Shown one piece after another: positions 20,053 to 28,320 of a stretch of 50,108 bases of DNA. The DNA is taken from the IMG/VR virus record IMGVR_UViG_3300023223_000822, positions 1-50,108 of that record; one strand, given 5' to 3'. The stretch comes from a virus. Every line of letters starts with the position of its first letter. Position 1 is the first letter of the stretch. Below the pieces are notes generated by a model. The model ran no database searches and had not been told where the DNA came from. It saw only the letters and a list, made by a program, of their open reading frames with translations. A program made the position numbers and the translations under genes.

Positions 20053-21872
20053 GCCATTATTCCCTTCAAGATGGTAATAATCTTTGTCGGTAGGTCTTGT
20101 ATAGTAGATACCGAGACATGTTTGTCAGTGCAATTCTCCAGAGCGGAGCTTCCACTGTGTCCCACATAAAGACCCATCGTTTCGATTCTCAACTTCTTCG
20201 ATTTGACGTAAAGGCGATCCATCAACAAATAGTCACTGTGACTCCTGTCACCCACAGCAAATTGAGGAGACCCATCTGATATCAGCCAAAGAACTTTCCG
20301 CAATTCTTTTCTGATTAAAAGTTGCTCCATCCCATAACCATAAGCATCTCCAAGAGGAGTGTACCCTCCAGTTTTTAAGGATCCTAGCTTATCCTTGACT
20401 CGATCATAGGGCTCATCGAAGTCCTTAAAAGTAGTCATTACCATGGGTGATAGTCGGCCGACCCCTTTTTCGTTACCGTCATTATAATGACTGTAAATCT
20501 CCGTCGTCTTGAAACCGCTTATCTTCAGCTTCACTTCCCTTACGTTGGCCACCGCCTCCGCTACCAAAATAGCCGTTTGAGCAGTCAACTCTTGATTCAT
20601 GGACGATGATAAATCCACCACCAGATGGAGAGCAGTATTAATTCGCTTGGCCTGTCTCCTTTGCTTCGACAGCCGATTCGAAAAAGACAGGGAGTACAGC
20701 GCATCTTCGTCTAAATCCCCTTCTTCCAGACCTCGGTGCCATCCTCTCTTAGCCCTTGACTGAAGGTAGATATTCAACATCTTCTTCAACGCCGTAGCGT
20801 AAACTGAAATGGACGACCTGATACGAAGGAATTCACCAGTTTTTGGCTTTGCCTTCACTCCAATCTTGTCTTGGTTTAAACATCCTGGAGGTAAGACCAC
20901 CTGTCCTGACTTTCTCCTATGTCGACGCCTTCCTTTTCTGGTCCCTCCTCCACCCTTAGCCGGCTTACCTTTTAAATGCTCCGGCCAATCTCCCTCCAGC
21001 TTTTGATTCTCTTCGATCATGCCTTCGATCATTTCTTGAAAAGCACCCTGACGTTCGAATTCCTTGAGTAGCTTAGCTGCCGCTTCTTCGAGACCTTCCT
21101 TCCACTCCTTTTTCCTCTCGTCATCCGACTTTCCTCCGTCGGAACCTCCAGCTTCAGGCGGGCCTTGCTTTGAATCACCCTCACTAATTGGGGGAGGAGA
21201 TCCAAAACTGATCGAAGGAATACCGCCATCCTTTCCATCGCCAGGCTCATTATCCTCACCGGTTGGGGGAGGAGCATAGTCGACCAAAATTTGTGCAACG
21301 AATTCTGCAATTTTAATTGAATCTTTGGTGGACCTCACATTTTGCAAATCTTTCATCGCGGCCGCTACTTCAGGATAGTCTTCTTTCAAGTTCCCCGGTA
21401 TGACGTTAGTGTCAACCTTGCGGTACTCCAGATAGGCCTCTTTATAGACCTCTCGTAGAGCCTTGCTATATGGATCATCCGGAAACTGTTCTTCCGCGGA
21501 CTTCTCATCCACATAGACCGCCAAAGCATCTAGATAGGCCCGTGACCCCGGATAGACGCCGATTTGCGCGTTCTCCACGAAGATGTCCTCGAAGATCATT
21601 CGCAGGAATGAAGCGGTCTTGGAAGACGGTTTCACTTTCCAATCCGAAAAGTCGGTGTGGCGGCAATGACCTGCCTCGTGATCCAAATAACCGCCGTAAA
21701 CCTTCGCTTCCCAATCGGACATCACAGTCCCTGCTGGTAGCGAGGGAACTACAATGTGTTTACCATCCGTATAGGCTGTGTCTCCTCCAAAGGAGACAGT
21801 GATACCGTCCTTTCCTGACACAATCTGGGCCAGACGACTAGCATTAGCCTGAAATGATTCTTTCCTTCTCAC
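20049..21872 (-). CDS. CobT-like VWA-domain protein
   Basis: 607 aa, GTG start overlapping the AAA+ stop (GTGA). The VWA MIDAS motif is VDLSSSM (D420, S422, S424), with later GGYTPLGDA and ISDGSP. An N-terminal HEAGH (H65-H69) and downstream FEDIFVE look like a zinc-metallopeptidase or CobT-type site. The middle (about 200-330) is low-complexity and acidic, then very basic (RKGRRRHRRK). With the AAA+ partner it fits the MoxR/VWA or CobS-CobT pairing, which remodels or inserts metal into client proteins; the client is unknown. Confidence 0.82.
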   Translation of the reverse strand: MRRKESFQANASRLAQIVSGKDGITVSFGGDTAYTDGKHIVVPSLPAGTVMSDWEAKVYGGYLDHEAGHCRHTDFSDWKVKPSSKTASFLRMIFEDIFVENAQIGVYPGSRAYLDALAVYVDEKSAEEQFPDDPYSKALREVYKEAYLEYRKVDTNVIPGNLKEDYPEVAAAMKDLQNVRSTKDSIKIAEFVAQILVDYAPPPTGEDNEPGDGKDGGIPSISFGSPPPISEGDSKQGPPEAGGSDGGKSDDERKKEWKEGLEEAAAKLLKEFERQGAFQEMIEGMIEENQKLEGDWPEHLKGKPAKGGGGTRKGRRRHRRKSGQVVLPPGCLNQDKIGVKAKPKTGEFLRIRSSISVYATALKKMLNIYLQSRAKRGWHRGLEEGDLDEDALYSLSFSNRLSKQRRQAKRINTALHLVVDLSSSMNQELTAQTAILVAEAVANVREVKLKISGFKTTEIYSHYNDGNEKGVGRLSPMVMTTFKDFDEPYDRVKDKLGSLKTGGYTPLGDAYGYGMEQLLIRKELRKVLWLISDGSPQFAVGDRSHSDYLLMDRLYVKSKKLRIETMGLYVGHSGSSALENCTDKHVSVSTIQDLPTKIITILKGIMA

Positions 21873-23050
21873 GACTTGAACCCGACCGGAATTGGCTTGC
21901 CGGTTACTCTCGTAATTACGTCGTGAACCAGCTGTTCGTCATCTTCATCCACCCAGTTGAGCAGACTCAGTCGCATCGATTCCGACTCTCCGACTACCGC
22001 ACTCAACTCGAAGTACTCAATAAGTCTTCGAGTCGACATCGTTACGGCCAACAAACCCCGTTGAAAAGAACTCCGAACCTCGGTCGCAATAGCCACAACC
22101 TCGTTGATCTGATCCAAAGGAACACCCGGAAACCGGCGGTGCAACATCCCTGTTTCTTCCGACTTCGACAAGTATTCCATCTTCATCTTCAAACCAAACC
22201 GGTCGAGAAAGGCGCTATTCAGTACTTCCGTTCCGGTGTACACACCACGGGTATCTCCTTTACCACCAGTGTTCGCCGTTGCGAAGATCATGAACCCGTC
22301 TTCCGCGACAACCCTTTCACCAGTCTCCTCAATATATAGGGACCGGCCTGCTTCCGCAACTGAACTCATGGTCGCGATAACGTGGGGCGGGGCGTAATCA
22401 ACCTCATCCAAAAGAAGGGGGATCCCCGCTCTCATACAAAAGGGCATCGTTCCTTCGTCAAAATAGGTTCCCTTCTGGGGGTCTGCCTTCATTCGACCTC
22501 GGAAGGTCGCCGGTGTTACCTCACCGTTCAAGTTCAGTCGAACGATGGGGCGTTTCATCTCTGCAAAGATCTGCAATAACAGTTGCGTCTTACCGCAACC
22601 AGTGGGACCTTCCATGAAGGTGTTCTTTCTCAAAGCTAAACCAGCGAGAAGAGCCTTCGTCCGATCCATATCGAACACGAAAAAATCATCCCTCTCGGGG
22701 ATATGAGCAGCCACTCCCGGGTACGTCGAATCGGCCGCAAAATGCTTGCTCGTCTTATCGATCAGATCCGCGATAATGTAATCGTCAGCATCCTCTCCCA
22801 AAAAGGGAGCCAGAAACTTCTCAAGACCCGTACTCTTCGGGAGGGTAATTGGAGTTCTTTCGAACCGAGCCTGAATATCAGCTACTATCGGCGACTTCAA
22901 AACCGCATCAGGATGCCGCTTTAGGTATGCCGTTGGCGATATCTGATGGGCCCTGTCCAGATGCTCGGCCAAGGTGTAATCCTTGTGCCCACATAGGACG
23001 CACTTCACTTTTGTCTTTTCGATTTCTTCTCGGAACTGCTTTACGTCCAT
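21869..23050 (-). CDS. CobS/MoxR-like AAA+ ATPase with N-terminal zinc finger
   Basis: 393 aa. Residues 17-35 form a C2H2 finger (C17, C20, H30, H35), followed by a MucR-like ISPTAYLKRHPDA. The AAA+ module has Walker A GPTGCGKTQ (148-156), Walker B LLLDEVDYA (D215, E216), sensor IFATANTGG and an Arg finger near LDRFG. It is coupled by GTGA to the VWA gene. The leader AAAGACGAGGCAAG resembles the promoter-proximal leaders elsewhere, but no clear promoter is seen. Confidence 0.85.
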   Translation of the reverse strand: MDVKQFREEIEKTKVKCVLCGHKDYTLAEHLDRAHQISPTAYLKRHPDAVLKSPIVADIQARFERTPITLPKSTGLEKFLAPFLGEDADDYIIADLIDKTSKHFAADSTYPGVAAHIPERDDFFVFDMDRTKALLAGLALRKNTFMEGPTGCGKTQLLLQIFAEMKRPIVRLNLNGEVTPATFRGRMKADPQKGTYFDEGTMPFCMRAGIPLLLDEVDYAPPHVIATMSSVAEAGRSLYIEETGERVVAEDGFMIFATANTGGKGDTRGVYTGTEVLNSAFLDRFGLKMKMEYLSKSEETGMLHRRFPGVPLDQINEVVAIATEVRSSFQRGLLAVTMSTRRLIEYFELSAVVGESESMRLSLLNWVDEDDEQLVHDVITRVTGKPIPVGFKS

Positions 23051-23106
23051 GGTCTGGTACTTGCCTCGTCTTTATCCCTTAATACCAAGGATGATCATTC
23101 CATCCA

Positions 23107-23958
23107 TTACGTGCCCTTCTGCTTTCTCGCTGAGACCTTCACTTCTATGCCAAGTTGATCGCGAATAAACTTCGCATCTTCCGCTTGAATAGCCAAGGAT
23201 CTCCGCTCCAGTATGAGCGGCCATCGCATGAGTGCCTTGAACAAAGACTTGTGGTCCCATTTATGGTCAGCAAAGGCCGTATTGTGTCTATCTCTATTCG
23301 ATCCCAATAATACAATAGGGTCGGGAGAGTTCAAATGAACCAACTTAATGGCCGAGTGGTACCTATCTAGAAACTTCTCCCTAACCCTTTGATTCCAAAG
23401 ATCAATTCCTCTGGCGTACAAATGGACGGTGTCGATGCACATCGCGAACGGTTCTTGATTCAGCTCTTTCAACACTGTCTGAATAAATTCAGGGGAGCCG
23501 ACCGCAGATTGATTCTTCGATCCCGCATCTGTTTCCAACAATATCTTTATACGCCAGTCTTCGTTCCAGGACGAATCCAAAAACTCAACCAGATTATCCC
23601 TCGCTTCGTCTTCACTCAGTTCCTTTTTGAAGCCGGGATGGAGAACCACTGCCCTTGCACCAAGCTCATTAGCCAACTGACAGTGCTGACGAAACGCACT
23701 CTTGTAGAATCCTATTCTCTGCCTACGAGATTCGCAAGGATTGATCACATAGGGGAGGTGGACGTACGTGTTGAGGCCGAAAGACACTTTTCTGTATTCC
23801 TCGGTCGTTCCCGCTTCAAAGTCGTAGGGTTTGTAGTCCCGGCCGTTACTCAACATAATCTGCACTTGATCAAACTGCAGGGCTCGCGAATTTAGAACCA
23901 CATGACGAAGGCCATCGCTTGCCGACATGTGACCACCCAATTTCAGTTTCTTGTCCAT
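23107..23958 (-). CDS. nfo: Endonuclease IV (AP endonuclease)
   Basis: 283 aa TIM-barrel. Metal and active-site motifs: GGHMSASDGL, YVHLPYVINP, VVLHPG, LLETDAG, CIDTVHLYARGID, and KLVHLNSPDP with GSNRDRHNT. This is the complete Nfo set, cutting DNA at abasic sites. AGGAG lies 5 nt before the ATG, immediately after the tRNA. Likely protects phage DNA in repair; phage Nfo is uncommon but known. Confidence 0.92.
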   Translation of the reverse strand: MDKKLKLGGHMSASDGLRHVVLNSRALQFDQVQIMLSNGRDYKPYDFEAGTTEEYRKVSFGLNTYVHLPYVINPCESRRQRIGFYKSAFRQHCQLANELGARAVVLHPGFKKELSEDEARDNLVEFLDSSWNEDWRIKILLETDAGSKNQSAVGSPEFIQTVLKELNQEPFAMCIDTVHLYARGIDLWNQRVREKFLDRYHSAIKLVHLNSPDPIVLLGSNRDRHNTAFADHKWDHKSLFKALMRWPLILERRSLAIQAEDAKFIRDQLGIEVKVSARKQKGT

Positions 23959-23971
23959 CTTAGCTCCTGTT

Positions 23972-24055
23972 TGGTGCGAGAGGTTGGAGTCGAACCAACA
24001 CGCTCTAAGGCCACAGATTTACAGTCTGCTGTCCCACCACTAGGACATCTCCCGC
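23972..24055 (-). tRNA. tRNA-Tyr (GTA)
   Basis: 84 nt with encoded CCA. Acceptor GCGGGAG pairs with CTCTCGC (one G-T). D stem GTCC/GGAC, anticodon stem GCAGA/TCTGT with loop CTGTAAA (anticodon GTA), a 13-nt class II variable arm, and T arm GTTGG-TTCGACT-CCAAC. It starts 4 nt after the stop of the basic-protein gene and ends 13 nt before nfo, so it must be processed from an mRNA. Confidence 0.95.
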
Positions 24056-24059
24056 AATA

Positions 24060-24209
24060 CTAGCCGTCAATCGACAAACCCTGACCGTAGCCGCGGCGAG
24101 CGGCACTCATGGAGTCGCGCTTGACCGGGGCCTCGATGTCAAGAAGGTTGTGCTTCAAGCGAAACGCACGCTTCTTGGCAAGGCGACGATTTTGCTTCTT
24201 GGTAGCCAT
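24060..24209 (-). CDS. 49-aa basic protein
   Basis: ATG 24209 (MATKKQNRRLAKKRAFRLKH); GGAGG lies 11 nt upstream, rather far. The N-terminal half is strongly basic and the tail is Gly-rich (SAARRGYGQGLSIDG). A longer frame to 24269 is less likely. Nucleic-acid binding is a reasonable guess. Only protein gene between the long leader and tRNA-Tyr. Confidence 0.6.
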   Translation of the reverse strand: MATKKQNRRLAKKRAFRLKHNLLDIEAPVKRDSMSAARRGYGQGLSIDG

Positions 24210-24682
24210 CTTCTTACATACCTCCAAACTATTGGGGCTTTGTTTTGGACCTTCCCGATCGAACCGCATTCTTAATGTTCGGCTCTATTCCTTGGGTCAG
24301 CCCCGGCAGACCCTAACTGCCGGACGCTTTATTTTTTACTTGTCCGCCACGACAAGCTTTGCGCTGCTATTAGCCCCAAAGGGCTTTTGTAAGGCCACCG
24401 CTCGTCGCTCTTGAGAGGTCGTCGGTGCCGAGAGCGCATCCGGTTAAGGGAATCTACTCGGTAGGCCTGTGCGATGGTTGAACTTATCGGTTTCTATGTC
24501 TTCGTGTCCTCGATCACCTGTGATCAAAGGTTTTCAAAGATTCAATCTCCATCCCGTCGCTGACGGTACCCGTTTTAACCTTACAAAAGGCCTCTGAAAA
24601 GTTGGCCGGCGGGAGTAGAAACTTAGCTCCTTAACGCCAGCCTTCCTTCTCTATACATCCAGTCTCCTTTATCTCAACACAG
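24210..24682 (-). ncRNA. Hairpin-rich leader RNA (about 470 nt)
   Basis: Between the promoter and the basic-protein gene there is no frame of useful length beyond an 11-aa leader peptide. Perfect hairpins are CCGTC-AGC-GACGG (24554-24566), GATCAC-AG-GTGATC (24512-24525), AGCCC-TTTG-GGGCT (24372-24385), CTTGTC-6 nt-GACAAG (24339-24356) and CCGGCAG-7 nt-CTGCCGG (24303-24323). A GGGGCT/AGCCCC pair closes 24234-24304. It could be a regulatory leader or a stable small RNA. It is not a canonical tRNA, and I see no tmRNA tag. Confidence 0.5.
24623..24658 (-). CDS. 11-aa leader peptide
   Basis: AAAGGAG with a 5-nt spacer before ATG encodes MYREGRLALRS then TAA, starting about 24 nt after the predicted transcript start. 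Arginine codons are AGA, AGG, AGG (rare in enterobacteria), and Tyr is codon 2. It fits an attenuator-style leader peptide ahead of the structured RNA. Evidence is the ribosome binding site and position only. Confidence 0.4.
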   Translation of the reverse strand: MYREGRLALRS

Positions 24683-24688
24683 GACCTA

Positions 24689-24717
24689 ATTATAACATAT
24701 TAGACTCTCTATGTCAA
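24689..24717 (-). promoter_or_regulatory. Sigma70-type promoter
   Basis: TTGACA (24717-24712), 17-bp spacer, TATAAT (24694-24689) with extended TGT. AAAGACTATAAGC (24724-24736) lies 6 bp upstream of the -35, identical to the element upstream of 15590. It drives the leader, basic protein, tRNA, nfo and probably the AAA/VWA/clamp-loader genes. Confidence 0.9.
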
Positions 24718-24900
24718 CCCTAGGCTTATAGTCTTTATGATCTTGAAAAGGGCTTTTAATTCCAGCTGGGTGAACGGCTAGTAACTTGAGCTTTCACCTT
24801 CTCCCATCTCGCCAAACCCCAACCGCAATAGGATCAGTGCTCGGTGAATAAGAGCTACCTGTTATAGGTTAGGTCTCTACTGCGGCAGAGCCCAAACTGC
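24718..24900 (-). other. Intergenic region after the polymerase gene
   Basis: 183 nt with no frame of note. After the polymerase stop the transcript can fold as GGCAG-8 nt-CTGCC (24883-24900 region). Further on, GGTGAA, then GCT, a loop and AGC, pairs with TTCACC (about 24767-24796). No T-run is seen, so a terminator is possible but not evident. The last 20 nt hold the shared 13-nt upstream promoter element. Confidence 0.5.
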
Positions 24901-27141
24901 CTATCCGACGGCCTTGCTGCGGTTCGAGGTCCACTGCTTGACCGTAGAATCCTTTTTCTTAGATACCTTAACGTCGTTGGTCTCGAAATCCCAATCTTTC
25001 TGCTGGCCCCAGATCTTCCCTGCTTTGGCGCCAACCGTCAATTGAACGACCCATGACTTCACTTTAAATTCCATAAGGGCCTGAACTATCGGGATCAACT
25101 CTTTCAGCATGTCGTCTCTTATCAAGAATGACAACTCGTCATGGAGTTGCATCACCATCTTGATCTGCTTGTTAGTGTAACCCTTCTTTTTCAATCCTTT
25201 ATCAACCTTAACCATCGCGATTCTGGTAACTTCAGCACCCGTTCCTTGAACCGCGGTATTCACCGCTGATCGATCGGCAAACGCATGCATCTTCCGGTCG
25301 CTCGAATTATAGAACTGATGCAGGTATCTCTTCCGTCCGAAATAGGTTGTGGTGTAACCTTCCTTCCGAGCAAAAGAATGAACCTTCGCCATCCAATTAA
25401 AGAGAGTCTGCATTCCCTTCTTGAAGGAATCATAAATTGACTCCGCTGCCGCTTGTGTTATATCGGCCTTCCTTGCCAGAGTATATGCTGTCGCTCCGTA
25501 AAATGTGGCAAAGTTAAGTACCTTTCCGACGTTACGCCTTTTAATCTTGATATATTCCTCTTGATCATCCCATTTATCTAATGGGACCCCGAAAGCGTCG
25601 GATGCAGTAATCTTATGTAGGTCTTCCTTGTTCGCCAATGCTGTCAACCATTTCGGTTCTCCCGACAAGTTCGCTCCAATCACCATCTCCTGTCTGTCGT
25701 AGTCGAAAGACACCATGGTGTATCCTTCCGGAGCCTGGAACGATTGGCGTACCGAAGGGATCATTTTCACACCGCTCACAAGGCGCCTTGTTATGTCAAT
25801 CCCTTCCTCTTCGCAGTTTGCTGGGCACCCGTCGCACGTCTCCCTAAAACAAACCAAAGCTCCATCTTCAGTCTCCGATGTCCAAGCCAAATCCTCTTTC
25901 TTCCCCGTAAACAGCTGCTTCTTCTTGAGAACCTTCACCAAATTTGCATCTGCCCCTAACAAATCGTCCTCTTCGTCAAGATCGTACTTCTCCAGTGATC
26001 CTTTTATAGCAGAAAGGTTCACCGCCATTATATCTCGAGCTTCACCATTTGAGACTGCTTGGATATTCAGACCAGTTGCCCCGTCCTTCTTCGGATCACC
26101 ACCCGGAGCAGAAAGTCTAAACGTAGGTGCGGAGTACATGTTGAAATTAAAACGAACCGGCATCCCAGTTTGATCTAGATATTTCAGCTTGTCGAAGTAC
26201 GTTCTTTCTGCCTTCGACACCTTCCGGTATGAGATCACAAACTCACAGATCGGGTAGGTCTTGGCCAGTTTCTCGAGGTCTTCTGCACCCGTTCGATGTT
26301 GTGGTCTTTTTCCCCTTGTTAGACCCGGTGAGGGTATCCCTAAACGCTCGAACAGTATATCCCCTAACTGCTTCGGACTGTTAATCTCGAAAGCAACCCC
26401 TGCCATCCTATGAATCTGTTCCCGTAAGGCCTCTTCCCTAGCCCGCAGTTCCGTCACACACTGTTCGATGTAGTCGATATTCAGCTTCAGCCCACCGTTG
26501 TGTTCGATCTTCCGTATTACATCAACTAGATGGGTATCAATCTTAATTGCAAAAGGCTGCTCATCCAGCATATGTCGGTATTTTTCAAAAGCAATCAGCG
26601 TGACATCTGCATCGGCACACGCATAATCCGTACACCGAACAGGAGACTTCGTTGAAATATCCAAAACACCCGACTTGATCTCTTCCGCGGTAAAGATATC
26701 CTCGAACCGAGTCATATCGATACCCATCTCGGCCCCGATAATCTTCAAACCTTTTTGCTTCTTGTCGGGATTATCTAGGTAGACCAGTTCTATCCCATCA
26801 AGGTGCTTGTTAGGAATCCAACCAATATTTGCTTGCAGGATGTTTAGGTCGTACTTCGTGTTCCAGAAAATCGTCGTTGGGTCGTGCTCACCCCAATATT
26901 CGTTAAGCTTCTTCACCACCGCATCTTTCGGGAGATTAGTTCCAATCTGGTGGCCGAGCGGTATGTAAATTGCGGTCTTGGGGGTGTGACTGATCGAAAT
27001 CCCTGCTATCTTCGCCCGCCTAGTGTTGAGACTCGACGCTTCCGTATCCATCGCAATAAACTCACACCCTCTCGCAAATACCGGGGCAAGATAGTCGTCA
27101 ATATCTCGGAGTCTTTGAGCTAATCGATAGGTTGTTGCCAT
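24901..27141 (-). CDS. polA: Family A DNA polymerase with Cys-cluster insertion
   Basis: 746 aa from ATG 27141 (AAAGGA upstream). 3'-5' exonuclease: MDTEASSL (D32, E34), WNTKYDLNIL, YACADADV. Polymerase motif A is FDYDRQEMV (near residues 480-487), motif B is KRRNVGKVLNFATFYG and motif C is MQLHDELSF. Between LNIQAVSNGEA and SVRQSFQAPEG, normally about a dozen residues apart, lies an insertion of about 90 residues with Cys at 431, 436, 439 and 443. It should be the replicative polymerase. No 5' nuclease domain. Confidence 0.93.
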   Translation of the reverse strand: MATTYRLAQRLRDIDDYLAPVFARGCEFIAMDTEASSLNTRRAKIAGISISHTPKTAIYIPLGHQIGTNLPKDAVVKKLNEYWGEHDPTTIFWNTKYDLNILQANIGWIPNKHLDGIELVYLDNPDKKQKGLKIIGAEMGIDMTRFEDIFTAEEIKSGVLDISTKSPVRCTDYACADADVTLIAFEKYRHMLDEQPFAIKIDTHLVDVIRKIEHNGGLKLNIDYIEQCVTELRAREEALREQIHRMAGVAFEINSPKQLGDILFERLGIPSPGLTRGKRPQHRTGAEDLEKLAKTYPICEFVISYRKVSKAERTYFDKLKYLDQTGMPVRFNFNMYSAPTFRLSAPGGDPKKDGATGLNIQAVSNGEARDIMAVNLSAIKGSLEKYDLDEEDDLLGADANLVKVLKKKQLFTGKKEDLAWTSETEDGALVCFRETCDGCPANCEEEGIDITRRLVSGVKMIPSVRQSFQAPEGYTMVSFDYDRQEMVIGANLSGEPKWLTALANKEDLHKITASDAFGVPLDKWDDQEEYIKIKRRNVGKVLNFATFYGATAYTLARKADITQAAAESIYDSFKKGMQTLFNWMAKVHSFARKEGYTTTYFGRKRYLHQFYNSSDRKMHAFADRSAVNTAVQGTGAEVTRIAMVKVDKGLKKKGYTNKQIKMVMQLHDELSFLIRDDMLKELIPIVQALMEFKVKSWVVQLTVGAKAGKIWGQQKDWDFETNDVKVSKKKDSTVKQWTSNRSKAVG

Positions 27142-27956
27142 TCTGTCCTTTCGTCGTTCTTCAGTTCTGACTCCGTCATTTGAAACGAATTCTCTCCGAC
27201 CTCTTCTGGTTTTTTCCAGGTCCAAGCCAGGAACTCTCCCGCCTCATTATAACATACACAAATCAAGTGATCGGCCTTAGTTTTACCGTGAGCGCTGAAC
27301 TTCCAGTACCGTTCTTGTCCTCTTGACTTCGCTTTGAGTCGATGGGCCGAACTGGATTTCACATTCACCCTTCCGAACACATTGTCGAGGAAATCGTAAT
27401 CCGCCTGCGATCCTTCCTCTTCATTCATGTCCTTCAGAATTTGACTTTCCAACCTGGCTCCCGACCAGTCAAGTTCTGCTCGACGTCCCTTCCCCGTCTC
27501 GTGATTGGAGAACGCGTAGTCAACAAGAGCGGCCGGATCTTCGCCGCCTTCTCGTATCAAACGACGAGCTTCAGCTTCTGACAATTTCCTGTAATCCGTC
27601 ATTTCCAGATTAATGAACCGGACTGCCAATTTTATAGACTTGTATTTCTTCACCGAAGAAATCACATAGGCTGGTCCCAAAGTCTGGTCCCCTCTCTGGG
27701 AGAGATTCTTCTTCAGGAACGATTCGCTCACCCCAAGATGGATAGCCGCTCGTCGGATCGATCCTTCCTCGACGACCAGTTCCATCAAGTCAATAATCAT
27801 CAGACTCCGAGTGTACTCGGTAGGAGTGAGAAGATTCTTCTCCTTCCAAAGTTGGGCCGCAGGTACAGGGTCAAGACCCAAGTACAAAGCCCAAGCCCTC
27901 TTTGATCCCGTCATCAGGACCAGCTGTTGGTGTTCATCCGTGGTCAATTTCAACAT
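27120..27956 (-). CDS. 278-aa helix-turn-helix protein
   Basis: First gene after its own promoter, with GACGAGGA plus 7 nt plus ATG. Residues 66-88 (SIRRAAIHLGVSESFLKKNL) form a helix-turn-helix. The C-terminal part (HRLKAKSRGQERYWKFSAHG, then KADHLICVCYNEAGEFLAW) is an alpha/beta segment that could be a nuclease-like or ligand-binding fold, but I cannot name it. A DNA-binding regulator or endonuclease; undecided. It overlaps the polymerase start region by 22 nt. Confidence 0.65.
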   Translation of the reverse strand: MLKLTTDEHQQLVLMTGSKRAWALYLGLDPVPAAQLWKEKNLLTPTEYTRSLMIIDLMELVVEEGSIRRAAIHLGVSESFLKKNLSQRGDQTLGPAYVISSVKKYKSIKLAVRFINLEMTDYRKLSEAEARRLIREGGEDPAALVDYAFSNHETGKGRRAELDWSGARLESQILKDMNEEEGSQADYDFLDNVFGRVNVKSSSAHRLKAKSRGQERYWKFSAHGKTKADHLICVCYNEAGEFLAWTWKKPEEVGENSFQMTESELKNDERTEWQQPID

Positions 27957-27976
27957 AATACTTTCCTCGTCCCTCT

Positions 27977-28005
27977 ATTATACCATATTGGGCGAAGAAT
28001 GTCAA
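27977..28005 (-). promoter_or_regulatory. Sigma70-type promoter
   Basis: TTGACA (28005-28000), 17-bp spacer, TATAAT (27982-27977) with extended TGG. The -35 begins 3 nt after the stop codon of the preceding gene (TAATAG), so no terminator separates the units. It drives the helix-turn-helix gene and polA. Confidence 0.9.
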
Positions 28006-28008
28006 CTA

Positions 28009-28320
28009 TTAGTGGAGGATCCTGGGATTCTTTATTGAAGCCAATTCCTCGGCCACTATAATCTCCATCTGGATATCCCTGTCCACAGGTTTATACGTCA
28101 CTTGCACAACCCCGGTCTCCTCCGTTATCCTTACGAGAAGCAATAAAACCTCTTCCTCCATTAATACAAGAAACTTGCCATACTCTCCTTGCGATAACAC
28201 CAGCTTAACCTCCTTGTCCGCAACCTCGTCCAGAAGCTGCACATGCGGTCCTATCTCTAAAATATCTCCTCCTTCAACCTCGTAGATGCACAGCTCTCCT
28301 GGTCTGTAGCCTTCTCCCAA
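28009..28320 (-). CDS. Hypothetical, 103 aa (or 77 aa)
   Basis: TTG 28320 overlaps the primase-like gene by 64 nt. GTG 28242, with AGGA 6 nt upstream, is an alternative giving 77 aa (VQLLDEVADKEVKLVL...). Beta-rich and acidic, with a hydrophobic run (EEEVLLLLVRI). Function unknown. Last gene of the replication transcript before the promoter at 27977. Confidence 0.6.
   Translation of the reverse strand: MGEGYRPGELCIYEVEGGDILEIGPHVQLLDEVADKEVKLVLSQGEYGKFLVLMEEEVLLLLVRITEETGVVQVTYKPVDRDIQMEIIVAEELASIKNPRILH

Noticed and set aside
24234-24304. tRNA-like 71-nt element closed by GGGGCT/AGCCCC
   Set aside because: No T arm next to the acceptor strand and no cloverleaf; treated as part of the structured leader.
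24372-24385. Intrinsic terminator for the minus-strand transcript
   Set aside because: The T-run lies on the plus-strand side only; in the direction of the genes the hairpin is followed by AATAG.
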